A stretch of 33,338 nucleotides of DNA, taken from contig CAJOJC010000013.1 of the NCBI GenBank assembly GCA_905234775.1, positions 1-33,338 on the forward strand, given 5' to 3'. The notes beneath the pieces were generated by a model, which saw only the letters and a program-made list of their open reading frames with translations, was not told where the DNA came from and ran no database searches. The DNA comes from an uncultured Bacteroidales bacterium (GTDB taxonomy: Bacteria; Bacteroidota; Bacteroidia; Bacteroidales; UBA932). Positions within the stretch are counted from its first letter, which is position 1. The number at the start of each line of letters is the position of its first letter. Shown here piece after piece: positions 6,113 to 13,286 of the stretch. The translations under genes and the position numbers were made by a program.

Positions 6113-6445
6113 ATGTCACCTTTAACCAATCTCTTCAATCTTTTCATCTCCGGCGGACCTGTCGGAATGATTATTATCACTCTTCTTTTCATCGCCCTGT
6201 TCTTCGCCGCCTGGAAGGCTCCGGCCTGGGTAAAAGAAATCGGAAAAGCCGCTCTGGCGGTTGGTGCTTTCTGGACTCTTCTTGGTTATCTCCAGGTAGC
6301 CGATTTCATTCAGGGCTATGCCGAAGATATCTCGATAAACGTCCTTGCCGGAGGCATCAAAGTCGGTCTTGTTCCGGTCCTATACGGACTTATCGTGTAC
6401 TTTGTCTCGCTGATTCTGCGCGTGATCCACAAACCAAGGATCTAA
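6113..6445 (+). CDS. Small MotA/TolQ/ExbB-like membrane protein
   Basis: 110 residues from ATG at 6113 (MSPLTNLF). Three hydrophobic helices are visible: GMIIITLLFIALFFAAW, ALAVGAFWTLLGYLQV and VGLVPVLYGLIVYFVSLIL. The pattern AGGIKVGLVPVLYGLIVYFV matches the third and fourth helix region of MotA/TolQ/ExbB proton-channel proteins, where a similar A-G-x-K-x-x-L-x-P-x-x-Y-G run is conserved. It is about half the usual size (about 200 or more) and has no ExbD partner next to it, so energy coupling cannot be claimed. Its stop overlaps the convergent 5'-nucleotidase stop by four bases. Confidence 0.65.
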   Translation: MSPLTNLFNLFISGGPVGMIIITLLFIALFFAAWKAPAWVKEIGKAALAVGAFWTLLGYLQVADFIQGYAEDISINVLAGGIKVGLVPVLYGLIVYFVSLILRVIHKPRI

Positions 6446-8193
6446 TACGCAATAAAATGTGCCCCGGAATCTATTTGTAGCAGCCCTCCGGAAACGGCGG
6501 CTTCTTCGCGAAGTACGCGGACGGCGTTTTCATTGTCGACCATGTTGCTGTAGAGAAGGCGAGAAGTAGAGTTCCACCCGGGGAGGGGATTGGGCGTACC
6601 GGTTGAATAATCGGTACGCTCTGTCGTTGCAAGGTATTCGCTGACCGCCAGAACAACAGAGCGAGTAGCCCAGTCTTCTGCCCATCGACCGTTTTCATAT
6701 ATCACCACGCCGTCTTTTGCGAGCTTTTCGTCTCTTGAGTTGAAGTAGCAGTCGATTCCGGTCATATATGAAAAGAGGCTCTGTCCGCCGCTAGTCAGCG
6801 AATACTCGAAAACTTTCAGCAGCTCTGAGTAGGTCAGCCGGTATACGTATGTAGTGTTGCTGAACGGAAACATCTCGTAGATGTTGGAGACGGTGATGTT
6901 TCGCCGCGATTGCCCGTTCAGGGGGAAGGTGGTTCTGACCCCGCCGCCGTTAACAAAGGCCACGTCCGCCTCGCCGATTCGGCGTATGATATCGCACATC
7001 CAGTTGCCCATGGTCGTGGCCCGTTCGCCGCTGCCGCTGAGGTAGCTGTTCGTCGCGCCCACGTTAATGTAGCCTACCACATCATTGAGCTGCTGCTCGC
7101 TCTCCTCGAGCGCGGCCTGAGAGACGGCGAGGATTTCATCATCGAGCTCGTCGGCATTCTGGTTGGGGCTGGTATGGACATCGAGCTTCGCGGAGACGTT
7201 CAAAGTCCGCATATCGTCGGCCTCATGGAAACTGACCGCGCCGGTCGAATCAACGGTGAAGAGGAGGTTGGCGAAGGCGTAGCTCTCGCAGTGGCGGCCG
7301 GCCTGCATATAGCGAAGGCCCCATGACGTGCGACCGAGCTGGGCGCGGTGTGTATGGCCCCCGAGCACAAAATCGATTACGGTAGACCGGCCGAGCGCTT
7401 CGGCAGCATCGTCGCAGGCGCCGTGGTGGAGCAAGATGGTCGCGTCGCACTGGCCGGACGATTCGAGTTGCGCGGCCATGCTGTTGGCGAGGGAGTAGTC
7501 CTCACGGATCGAGTATCCTGCGCCCGTGAACTTACTGGCCATGATGCTGCCGGCGTAGTTGGGCGCGAAGCCGATAACGCCGATACGGACGCTTACCGTG
7601 TCTCCGTCGGCCTTGGTAGCGGTCTTCCGGACGATGACGTAATTGCGGGTGCGGGACTCGCGGACGCCGTCGCGGTAGAGGTTGGCGCATACGACCGGCA
7701 CTTCGTTGGAGTAGTGGAGACCACCCCAATCATAGTCCAGCAGGGTAGCGTCGGGGTCAACGAGGGTCTCGAAGCCCCAGTCGAATTCGTGATTGCCTAC
7801 TGCGACCGCATCGTAGTCCATGCGGTGAAGGGAGACGTAGATCGGTTTTCCGCCCTGGAGATTCGAGATGCTGGCACCCTGGTAGAGGTCGCCGCCGTCC
7901 AGCAGAAGCAGGCGGGACTTATCGTACTCCGCACCCCGCCCGCGGATGTCCTTGACTTTGTCGGCAATATAGGCCAGGCGGTAGTGGACGGCCGCATCGT
8001 CTGAGTAGACCATGTAGCCGTGTGTGTCTGAAGTCTCTATGATGGGCAGTATGTATTCTCCGGGGTGACGGTCTTCCTTCGGCGGGGGCACCGGTGTCGG
8101 ATCCGGCTCCACGATGGGCGTAACCGGATCGGGCACGCAGCCAAGCGCGAGGGCGGCCGCAAACGATAGTGCGAGTAGGGAAAGCCGTTTCAT
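6442..8193 (-). CDS. Lipid-anchored 5'-nucleotidase / 2',3'-cyclic phosphodiesterase family protein
   Basis: 583 residues from ATG at 8193, chosen for the signal peptide and lipobox MKRLSLLALSFAAALALGC (Cys19) followed by a Pro-rich linker. The N-terminal metallophosphoesterase domain shows ETSDTHG (Asp56, His58), LLLDGGDLYQG, VGNHEFDWG and VLGGHTHRA, the full set of metal ligands. The C-terminal 5'-nucleotidase domain shows NGGGVRTTFP and IYEMFPFSNT, the substrate-pocket pattern. Such UshA-like enzymes strip phosphate from outside nucleotides so that nucleosides can be taken up. It fits with the adenosine-deaminase gene and the purine operon nearby. A -7-like TATCTTTG lies at 8203-8210 without a clear -33. 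The exact substrate cannot be read from the sequence. Confidence 0.9.
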   Translation of the reverse strand: MKRLSLLALSFAAALALGCVPDPVTPIVEPDPTPVPPPKEDRHPGEYILPIIETSDTHGYMVYSDDAAVHYRLAYIADKVKDIRGRGAEYDKSRLLLLDGGDLYQGASISNLQGGKPIYVSLHRMDYDAVAVGNHEFDWGFETLVDPDATLLDYDWGGLHYSNEVPVVCANLYRDGVRESRTRNYVIVRKTATKADGDTVSVRIGVIGFAPNYAGSIMASKFTGAGYSIREDYSLANSMAAQLESSGQCDATILLHHGACDDAAEALGRSTVIDFVLGGHTHRAQLGRTSWGLRYMQAGRHCESYAFANLLFTVDSTGAVSFHEADDMRTLNVSAKLDVHTSPNQNADELDDEILAVSQAALEESEQQLNDVVGYINVGATNSYLSGSGERATTMGNWMCDIIRRIGEADVAFVNGGGVRTTFPLNGQSRRNITVSNIYEMFPFSNTTYVYRLTYSELLKVFEYSLTSGGQSLFSYMTGIDCYFNSRDEKLAKDGVVIYENGRWAEDWATRSVVLAVSEYLATTERTDYSTGTPNPLPGWNSTSRLLYSNMVDNENAVRVLREEAAVSGGLLQIDSGAHFIAY

Positions 8194-8202
8194 ACTACAT
8201 CT

Positions 8203-8210
8203 CAAAGATA
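8203..8210 (-). promoter_or_regulatory. Candidate -7 box for the 5'-nucleotidase gene
   Basis: Minus-strand TATCTTTG, a full TAnnTTTG match, stands 9 bases before the ATG at 8193. The -33 element is not evident. Confidence 0.45.
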
Positions 8211-8233
8211 ATAATAGTCGGAAAAATCGCATA

Positions 8234-8264
8234 TTGTTTATTTTATAAACTTTTCTCAAATTTG
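8234..8264 (+). promoter_or_regulatory. Candidate promoter of the surface lipoprotein gene
   Basis: TTG at 8234-8236, 20 bases, then CAAATTTG at 8257-8264, which differs from TAnnTTTG only in its first base. It would give a leader of about 25 bases before ATG at 8298. Confidence 0.5.
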
Positions 8265-8297
8265 TAGTAGAAACTAACTACAAACATCCATATTATT

Positions 8298-9836
8298 ATG
8301 AAAATCAATCGTATTATTTTTTTACTGGCCCTAGGCGCAGGGCTGTTTGCTGCTTTCGGCTGCGAGCCTGATGAAGAACAGACTGACCAGGAAAAGGTCG
8401 GGGAATTGTTGAAGAAAGCTGAGGCTCTTCAGGCAAACCAGTATTCGCTTCAGAAGAAGGGCGGGGAAGCGCAAGTCTATTCCCTTACTCATGAGGAATC
8501 CCAGTGGTACATTGGCCGCAGTTACATCGACAGGTCTCAGGAGGCCCTCAAGGTCAACCTTATGGAAGAGGACCCTGAGCTCAGTACAGTAGCGTGGGGC
8601 ATGTTTGAACTTCCGACCGAGACTATCGGAAAAACTACCACTCTCGATGAGAACTTCGCGAAGAAGTACTCCTGGTCTTATGGAAAATTCGGTACGTTCA
8701 GGAGCGGCAAAGAACTCTTCGCCCATATAGGCGAGGGCGGAAACCTTGTCGCTACGGAGCGCCCCCAGTTAAAGATTACTGAGACCAAGGCTTATACCGG
8801 CCGCTACCAGTTCGTACTGGCTTGTGTGTTCATAGAAGAGACTTACGACCCCGAAACACAGTCATATATCTCAGGAGACGAATACGAACTCCTAATCAAC
8901 GCAATAGTCGAGCCTTACTTCCCGACCCTCGACAACTTTATGATCGAGCCGGTAAAGGATTGGGTCAAAGTGGGCGGATCTGTGAAGGTCAACGTAGACT
9001 GGTCAGACGGTGCGGAGTTTGACATAAACAAGGTCAAACTAGTCGGCCAGGAAATCGGCTACAGCAGCAGCGCTCCCGTAGACAATGGGTACTTCAAATG
9101 GGACGCTTCCGACCAGACCCTTACCTCGCTTAAGACTTCGAACAATCAGGATGTTTACCTTACCTTCCGTTACGAAGGTACGGAAATGGGTACTACCTGT
9201 CGTCTTGCGACAGGGGCCGGATGGGACTACACATCCTTCTCCTTCGAGCCGGCCAGGTTGGTGATGGATAAGTGGGATGTTATGGTTCTCAATGTCGACA
9301 GTTATGCGCCTACAAATCTTGTATGGGACTGGGATTGCCTGGAGATCGATCCTTCGACAAATCCGGTAGAAGCTTTCTGGTATGATAAGGCCTCCCACAA
9401 ACTCTATAACTTCAGCGCAGAACCTAACAAGACATATAACCTTCGTTTTCAGGTAAAGAGTAATACTGGGGTAGGTGCTGAGCTTGAAGTATATGTCGTA
9501 GAGGAGAAGCCTTATTCGTTCGAGATTACATATCAGCAGAACGGCACCTATAAACCGTGGGAAAACGGCTCTCCAGACGGCATCTGCAATTATGGTATGG
9601 GTCTGTCTCTCGGCGTCCAGACCAACCCTGAAGACTGCTATTGGAACTGGGCGGATGTGGAACTTATCCCCGGTTATGACAGAACTTTCTCCTTCTCGGG
9701 AGTGGGCGGCCGCGATGACCATCCGAAACTGATGCTCAAGACCAGCCACGACGGAACACATCCCGGCGTTCAGGTCGGCTTCCGCCTGAAGTATGACCAC
9801 AGCAAGACCTCATACATCTACGTAACTCACAACTAA
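8298..9836 (+). CDS. Large surface lipoprotein of unknown function
   Basis: 512 residues. The start is a signal peptide with lipobox ending AAFGC (Cys22), followed by an acidic stretch EPDEEQTDQEK that may act as an export signal to the cell surface, as acidic residues after the Cys do in Bacteroidetes. The rest is strand-rich and aromatic (many Trp, Tyr, Asp), with several blocks that look like separate beta-sandwiches from about 215 onwards (FMIEPVKDWVKVGGSVKVNV, SFSFEPARLVMDKWDVMVLN). No catalytic motif was recognised. It is divergent from the 5'-nucleotidase gene and followed by a membrane-protein/regulator pair. A binding or adhesive role is possible but unproven. Confidence 0.75.
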   Translation: MKINRIIFLLALGAGLFAAFGCEPDEEQTDQEKVGELLKKAEALQANQYSLQKKGGEAQVYSLTHEESQWYIGRSYIDRSQEALKVNLMEEDPELSTVAWGMFELPTETIGKTTTLDENFAKKYSWSYGKFGTFRSGKELFAHIGEGGNLVATERPQLKITETKAYTGRYQFVLACVFIEETYDPETQSYISGDEYELLINAIVEPYFPTLDNFMIEPVKDWVKVGGSVKVNVDWSDGAEFDINKVKLVGQEIGYSSSAPVDNGYFKWDASDQTLTSLKTSNNQDVYLTFRYEGTEMGTTCRLATGAGWDYTSFSFEPARLVMDKWDVMVLNVDSYAPTNLVWDWDCLEIDPSTNPVEAFWYDKASHKLYNFSAEPNKTYNLRFQVKSNTGVGAELEVYVVEEKPYSFEITYQQNGTYKPWENGSPDGICNYGMGLSLGVQTNPEDCYWNWADVELIPGYDRTFSFSGVGGRDDHPKLMLKTSHDGTHPGVQVGFRLKYDHSKTSYIYVTHN

Positions 9837-9858
9837 ATTATATATCTTTGCTCCTGTT

Positions 9859-10446
9859 ATGGAAGAAAACTTTGACGCTCTCGAAGTGATTGCCCGTACC
9901 AGGGGCAAAGTAGATATGGACAGCGACCCCACTGGAAATCCTATTTTCGTCCTGTGGGGTTCGCTGACCGCCTTTTTCTATATTCTCGAATTCGTCTTTA
10001 TGAGGCTTGGCTTCTCGTGGGCGATCTGGCTCTGGGCCGGAGTGCCTGTCGTTGGCCTTCCGCTGATGGCGGTGATGCTGAGACGGAGTCACCTTCGCGA
10101 CCATCGCCGTACCCGCGGTTCGAAGCTGGTGCTGGATTACTGGATTTTTGCGGCTTGCGCTATAGGCCTGGGCGGCTTTATCTTCGGTTTCTTCGACATC
10201 TACGAGGTGGTGGAGAACCCTATGATCTGCCTGCTGATAGGCATCGGTTGTTTCCTGACCGGGGAAGTAATGCGTTTCCGCCCCAAAATAATATGCGGCC
10301 TGATAGGCGCTGCGATAGGTATCGGCTCGTTCCTTCTGCAGGATGGGTTATGGGTGTGGCAACCCCTGATAGTTGCGCTGGCGGCGATTGTCTCGCTACT
10401 ACTGCCCGGACTGCTGTTCAATAAAAGCGTAAAGAATGGAGTTTAA
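9859..10446 (+). CDS. Multi-pass membrane protein, unknown
   Basis: 195 residues. An N-terminal soluble stretch of about 27 residues is followed by five or six hydrophobic helices (for example FVLWGSLTAFFYILEFVF, AIWLWAGVPVVGLPLMAVML, LDYWIFAACAIGLGGFIF, ICLLIGIGCFLTGEVM, IICGLIGAAIGIGSFLL, LIVALAAIVSLLLPGLLF). No transport motif was recognised. It overlaps the next gene, a winged-helix regulator, by 11 bases. Such membrane-protein/regulator pairs are common in Bacteroidetes and probably work together. A -7-like TATCTTTG at 9843-9850 ends only eight bases before the ATG, which would give a near-leaderless message. Confidence 0.75.
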   Translation: MEENFDALEVIARTRGKVDMDSDPTGNPIFVLWGSLTAFFYILEFVFMRLGFSWAIWLWAGVPVVGLPLMAVMLRRSHLRDHRRTRGSKLVLDYWIFAACAIGLGGFIFGFFDIYEVVENPMICLLIGIGCFLTGEVMRFRPKIICGLIGAAIGIGSFLLQDGLWVWQPLIVALAAIVSLLLPGLLFNKSVKNGV

Positions 10447-10723
10447 AGACCTGAATCCCTTGCTCCACAACGAGTTGCGCCTTAAGATAATGGCGGCTCT
10501 TGACTCGCTGGACGACGCAGATTTCGTGTACCTCAAGGAGATAACGAAATCCACGGCGGGGAATCTCAGCGTCCAACTAACAAAGCTGGAAGAAGCGGGG
10601 TATATAAAGGTCTCAAAGAGCGGCGAAGGCCGCGGGTCACATACTGTGTGCCGAATCACCAGGGCCGGGATAAAGGCCCTGGAAGATTATCAGCGCGCTC
10701 TTTTAAGCTATTTTACTCAGTAG
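10436..10723 (+). CDS. Winged-helix transcriptional regulator (MarR/HTH_34-like)
   Basis: 95 residues of one compact winged-helix domain: LLHNELRLKIMAALDSL, then DFVYLKEITKSTAGNLSVQL (recognition helix), LTKLEEAGYIKVSKSGEGRG (wing) and CRITRAGIKALEDYQ. This is the pattern of small HTH_34-type regulators that resemble MarR without its dimer arms. The gene overlaps the membrane protein upstream by 11 bases, so translation is coupled and the protein probably regulates or responds to that partner. No ligand-binding residues are visible. Confidence 0.82.
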   Translation: MEFKDLNPLLHNELRLKIMAALDSLDDADFVYLKEITKSTAGNLSVQLTKLEEAGYIKVSKSGEGRGSHTVCRITRAGIKALEDYQRALLSYFTQ

Positions 10724-10892
10724 AGTAATTGTCGAAGTAACCCTGAACGAGGATAAGGGGAGTACCCTTGTCTCCGGAGCCGCTCGTAAGATCGCAGAGC
10801 GAACCTATGAGGTCTGTGAGCTGGCGAGGAGTAGTACCCTCGGAAACCATCTGACCCTTAAGGCTGGCGTCTTTGTTCCTGATGCTTTCTTA
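10713..10892 (-). pseudogene. Out-of-frame C-terminal end of the CofE-like gene
   Basis: In the minus strand, just beyond the stop of the CofE-like gene and in another frame, about 58 codons stay open and read SIRNKDASLKGQMVSEGTTP, then RQLTDLIGSLCDLTSGSGDK and GTPLILVQGYFDNYSTE before a stop at 10713-10715. The composition is clearly protein-like. From memory, CofE-family proteins of Bacteroidetes and Clostridia are about 390-400 residues long and end in a very similar GSGDKGTP...QGYFDNY stretch. The segment is therefore best read as the displaced C-terminus of the neighbour. An ATG at 10850 could allow a separate 45-residue peptide. The end overlaps the stop of the convergent regulator gene. 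Confidence 0.7.
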
Positions 10893-10896
10893 AGAA

Positions 10897-11898
10897 TCAC
10901 GCCTGTGCCTCGCCCAGGCTGTCTGCCAGATACTTGATCTTAAGCTCGTTGGGGGTTCCTACAAGGCCTGAGGTGTAGAACGGAGAGACTACAGGGTCTG
11001 CAAGCTCCCAGATCTTACCCTTCGGATCCTTAAATGCGCCGTCTCCATAGACCATCACCTCGACGTGTTTTCCCGTAAGTTTCAGGATACGCTCCTGGAC
11101 TTCCTTTACGAGGACATCTCCCGTACGGGGGAAGAGCTTCACGCTGTTTTCGGTAGCTTTGTTTGATCCGAGCAGACCGAAGTTTTCGTTATAGCCGCTT
11201 CCGTCTACCGGGGCGGAAAGAATCTGGTCCATTCCTACTACTACACGCGCGCCCGCTTTTTCAAGGATTCTGCGGGTACGGCGGCGGGTGTGGATATCGC
11301 AGTTGATGACGGTGTCTGTGTACTTCAGGATAGCTTCCGGCCTGTTGGCGAATACAATCTCTACCTCGGCTCCCTGTTCGCGTATGAGCTCGGAGTAGTA
11401 CTCCACGTAGTCCATTCCCGTGAATTCGTGGAGATAGACGCCGAATACCTCGCGGTAGCGCTCAAGGGTGAGTACGTCTGTGTAGGGATTGATGCCGGCC
11501 TCGTCCATACGGTCGAGATCCAGGATGGAATTACCCACCTCGTCTGAGGGGTAAGAGAGCATTAACACCACCTTCTTACAGCCCTTCGCGATACCTTTGA
11601 GGCAGATTGCGAAGCGGTTGCGGCTGAGGATGGGGAAGATTACGCCTACTGTAGCTCCGCCGGTACGAGCCTTGACATCTTTGGCGATGTCATCGACGGT
11701 GGCGTAATTGCCCTCCGCTCTGGCGACTACGGATTCGGTGATCGCGACTACATCACGGTCGCGGAGTTCGAATCCTTCCTCGCGGGCGGCGCTAAGTAAA
11801 CTTTCTAAGATTGTGTCTGCCAGATGATCTCCCTGGCGGATGATGGGGCAGCGGATACCTCGAACAACTGTTCCGGTTTTTCTTTCGCTAGATTTCAT
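10897..11898 (-). CDS. CofE-like (coenzyme F420-0:L-glutamate ligase family) protein, C-terminally frameshifted
   Basis: 333 residues from ATG at 11898 (MKSSERKTGTVVRGIRCPII); a start at 11931 is possible but adds a stretch of unlikely sequence. It has the fold signature of the CofE family: GDHLADTILESLL, RDRDVVAITESVVARAEGNY, SRNRFAICLKGIAKG, VNCDIHTRRRTR-like INCDIHTRRRTRRI, and YGDGAFKDPKGKIWELADPV near the end. CofE adds glutamate to F420-0 with GTP, but Bacteroidales are not known to make F420, so the substrate of these homologues is unclear. The frame closes with a TGA at 10897-10899, and the expected last about 60 residues continue in another frame (10713-10892). A net one- or two-base change in the stretch around 10885-10900 would restore it. 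Broken gene, recoding or sequence error remain open. Confidence 0.72.
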   Translation of the reverse strand: MKSSERKTGTVVRGIRCPIIRQGDHLADTILESLLSAAREEGFELRDRDVVAITESVVARAEGNYATVDDIAKDVKARTGGATVGVIFPILSRNRFAICLKGIAKGCKKVVLMLSYPSDEVGNSILDLDRMDEAGINPYTDVLTLERYREVFGVYLHEFTGMDYVEYYSELIREQGAEVEIVFANRPEAILKYTDTVINCDIHTRRRTRRILEKAGARVVVGMDQILSAPVDGSGYNENFGLLGSNKATENSVKLFPRTGDVLVKEVQERILKLTGKHVEVMVYGDGAFKDPKGKIWELADPVVSPFYTSGLVGTPNELKIKYLADSLGEAQA

Positions 11899-12015
11899 TG
11901 CAGAAATGTTACAAACAAAGTTATAATCCAATTCTCACTTGTGCAAATCTTCTTTAATATTTTCTTAAAAATTTTTATTAACAATCAATTGTGCAAAACT
12001 AAATCGCGCTCAGAG

Positions 12016-12046
12016 TTGCAAGAATCGCAGATTTATTGTAGTTTTA
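12016..12046 (+). promoter_or_regulatory. Candidate promoter of the purine operon
   Basis: TTG at 12016-12018, 20 bases, then TAGTTTTA at 12039-12046, which has TA and TTT of the TAnnTTTG consensus. Transcription would begin near 12053 and leave a leader of about 40 bases before the first gene. No purine riboswitch fold was recognised in that leader. Confidence 0.55.
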
Positions 12047-12091
12047 CAAATCCATTTGAAAGTTAGTTAGAAGGTTATTATTCTTACTTAT

Positions 12092-12775
12092 ATGAGAAAA
12101 GTTTATTCCGGTAAAACCAAAGATGTCTTCGCTCTTGAAGACGGCAACTATCTTCTCAAATTCAAAGATGACTGCACCGGTAAAGACGGTGTTTTCGACC
12201 CTGGCGAGAATTCTATAGGCCTCACAATCGAAGGTGTGGGGGATGTAAACCTTAGAATGTCGATCTACTACTTCGAAAAACTCAATGCGGCAGGTATCCG
12301 TACACACTACGTATCGGCTAATCTTGACGACACTACCATGACGGTCCTCCCTGCAAAGGTCTTTGGACACGGCCTTGAGGTAATCTGCCGCAACAAAGCC
12401 GTCGGCAGCTTCATCAGGCGTTACGGCGAGTACATCGAGGAAGGCGCAGATCTTCCCTCGTATGTGGAAATGACCTTCAAAAACGACGCAAAAGGCGATC
12501 CCCTCGTAACCAAGGAAGGCCTTAAGGTCCTTGGAATCATGTCTGAGACCCAGTACGACGACATAGCCGAGATGACCCGCAAGATTACCAAGGTCGTCGC
12601 AGACGATATGCTCAGTAAGGGCCTCGTCCTCTACGACATCAAATTCGAGTTCGGATATGACGCCGAGGGTAAGGTGATGCTGATAGATGAAATCGCATCC
12701 GGCAACATGCGCGTCTACAAAGACGGCAAGTACATCGAACCTATGACCCTCTCCAAGTTGTTCTTCCAGAAATGA
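12092..12775 (+). CDS. SAICAR synthetase family protein, divergent paralogue
   Basis: 227 residues of the PurC fold: [20 protein letters not shown] (glycine-rich ATP-binding start), [44 protein letters not shown] and [20 protein letters not shown]. Similar short PurC proteins occur in Clostridia. It differs from the second PurC of this operon (17036) at two places. The segment that normally reads DEISPDTCRLWD, where the substrate contacts lie, is [12 protein letters not shown]. The KGKG...N loop is replaced by DPGENSIG. It may be a second SAICAR synthetase or have taken a related ligase job. First gene of the operon, it overlaps purE by ATGA. Confidence 0.8.
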   Translation: MRKVYSGKTKDVFALEDGNYLLKFKDDCTGKDGVFDPGENSIGLTIEGVGDVNLRMSIYYFEKLNAAGIRTHYVSANLDDTTMTVLPAKVFGHGLEVICRNKAVGSFIRRYGEYIEEGADLPSYVEMTFKNDAKGDPLVTKEGLKVLGIMSETQYDDIAEMTRKITKVVADDMLSKGLVLYDIKFEFGYDAEGKVMLIDEIASGNMRVYKDGKYIEPMTLSKLFFQK

Positions 12776-13239
12776 AAGTAGCAGTCATAATGGGTAGCGC
12801 CAGCGACTGGGACGTAATGGCCCCTTGCTGCGAGACCCTCGAAGCGTTCGGCATCTCTTACGAAAAGAAGGTGCTCAGCGCCCATCGCAACCCCGGCCCC
12901 CTTACCGAGTATGTCTCTTCCCTTAAGGAGAAGGGCTGCCAGGTAGTGATAGCCGGAGCAGGCGGAGCGGCCCATCTCCCCGGAGTGATCGCCGCTCAGA
13001 CTACTCTTCCCGTAATCGGAATCCCTGTAAAGTCAAAGGCCCTTAACGGCCTGGACTCCTTACTGTCGATAGTCCAGATGCCTTCCGGGATCCCGGTAGC
13101 CACAATGGCGATAGACGGGTCGAAGAACGCTGCGCTTTACGCAGTCTCCATCCTTGCGCTGGCGGACTGCGCGCTCGCTGAAAAACTCCAGGAGTTCCGC
13201 GAGCAGCAGAGTCAGAAAGTCCTGAACACAGTCATCTAA
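12772..13239 (+). CDS. purE: N5-carboxyaminoimidazole ribonucleotide mutase / AIR carboxylase subunit PurE
   Basis: 155 residues, full length for class I PurE. The signatures are [13 protein letters not shown] at the start, [10 protein letters not shown] (usually SAHRTP), [40 protein letters not shown] and [14 protein letters not shown]. The enzyme makes CAIR in the purine pathway. Class I enzymes need N5-CAIR made by PurK, and no purK is in this window; class II enzymes use CO2 directly. The class cannot be fixed by eye. The gene starts within the stop of the gene before (ATGA) and is followed by a terminator-like hairpin. Confidence 0.93.
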   Translation: MKVAVIMGSASDWDVMAPCCETLEAFGISYEKKVLSAHRNPGPLTEYVSSLKEKGCQVVIAGAGGAAHLPGVIAAQTTLPVIGIPVKSKALNGLDSLLSIVQMPSGIPVATMAIDGSKNAALYAVSILALADCALAEKLQEFREQQSQKVLNTVI

Positions 13240-13245
13240 CCCTTA

Positions 13246-13284
13246 TGCCCACCAAGCGCATGCGCAGCGGTGGGCAAATTTTTT
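13246..13284 (+). terminator. Terminator-like hairpin between purE and purL
   Basis: Arms TGCCCACC (13246-13253) and GGTGGGCA (13269-13276) pair perfectly across a 15-base loop that itself holds the palindrome GCGCATGCGC. Two A and six T follow (13279-13284). It has all parts of an intrinsic terminator, yet purL starts at 13287, so it may lower purL expression, act as an attenuator, or require read-through. Confidence 0.7.
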
Positions 13285-13286
13285 AA

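Noticed and set aside
12050..12091. Purine riboswitch before the purine operon
   Set aside because: The leader is only about 40 bases, too short for the aptamer, and the conserved loops are absent.
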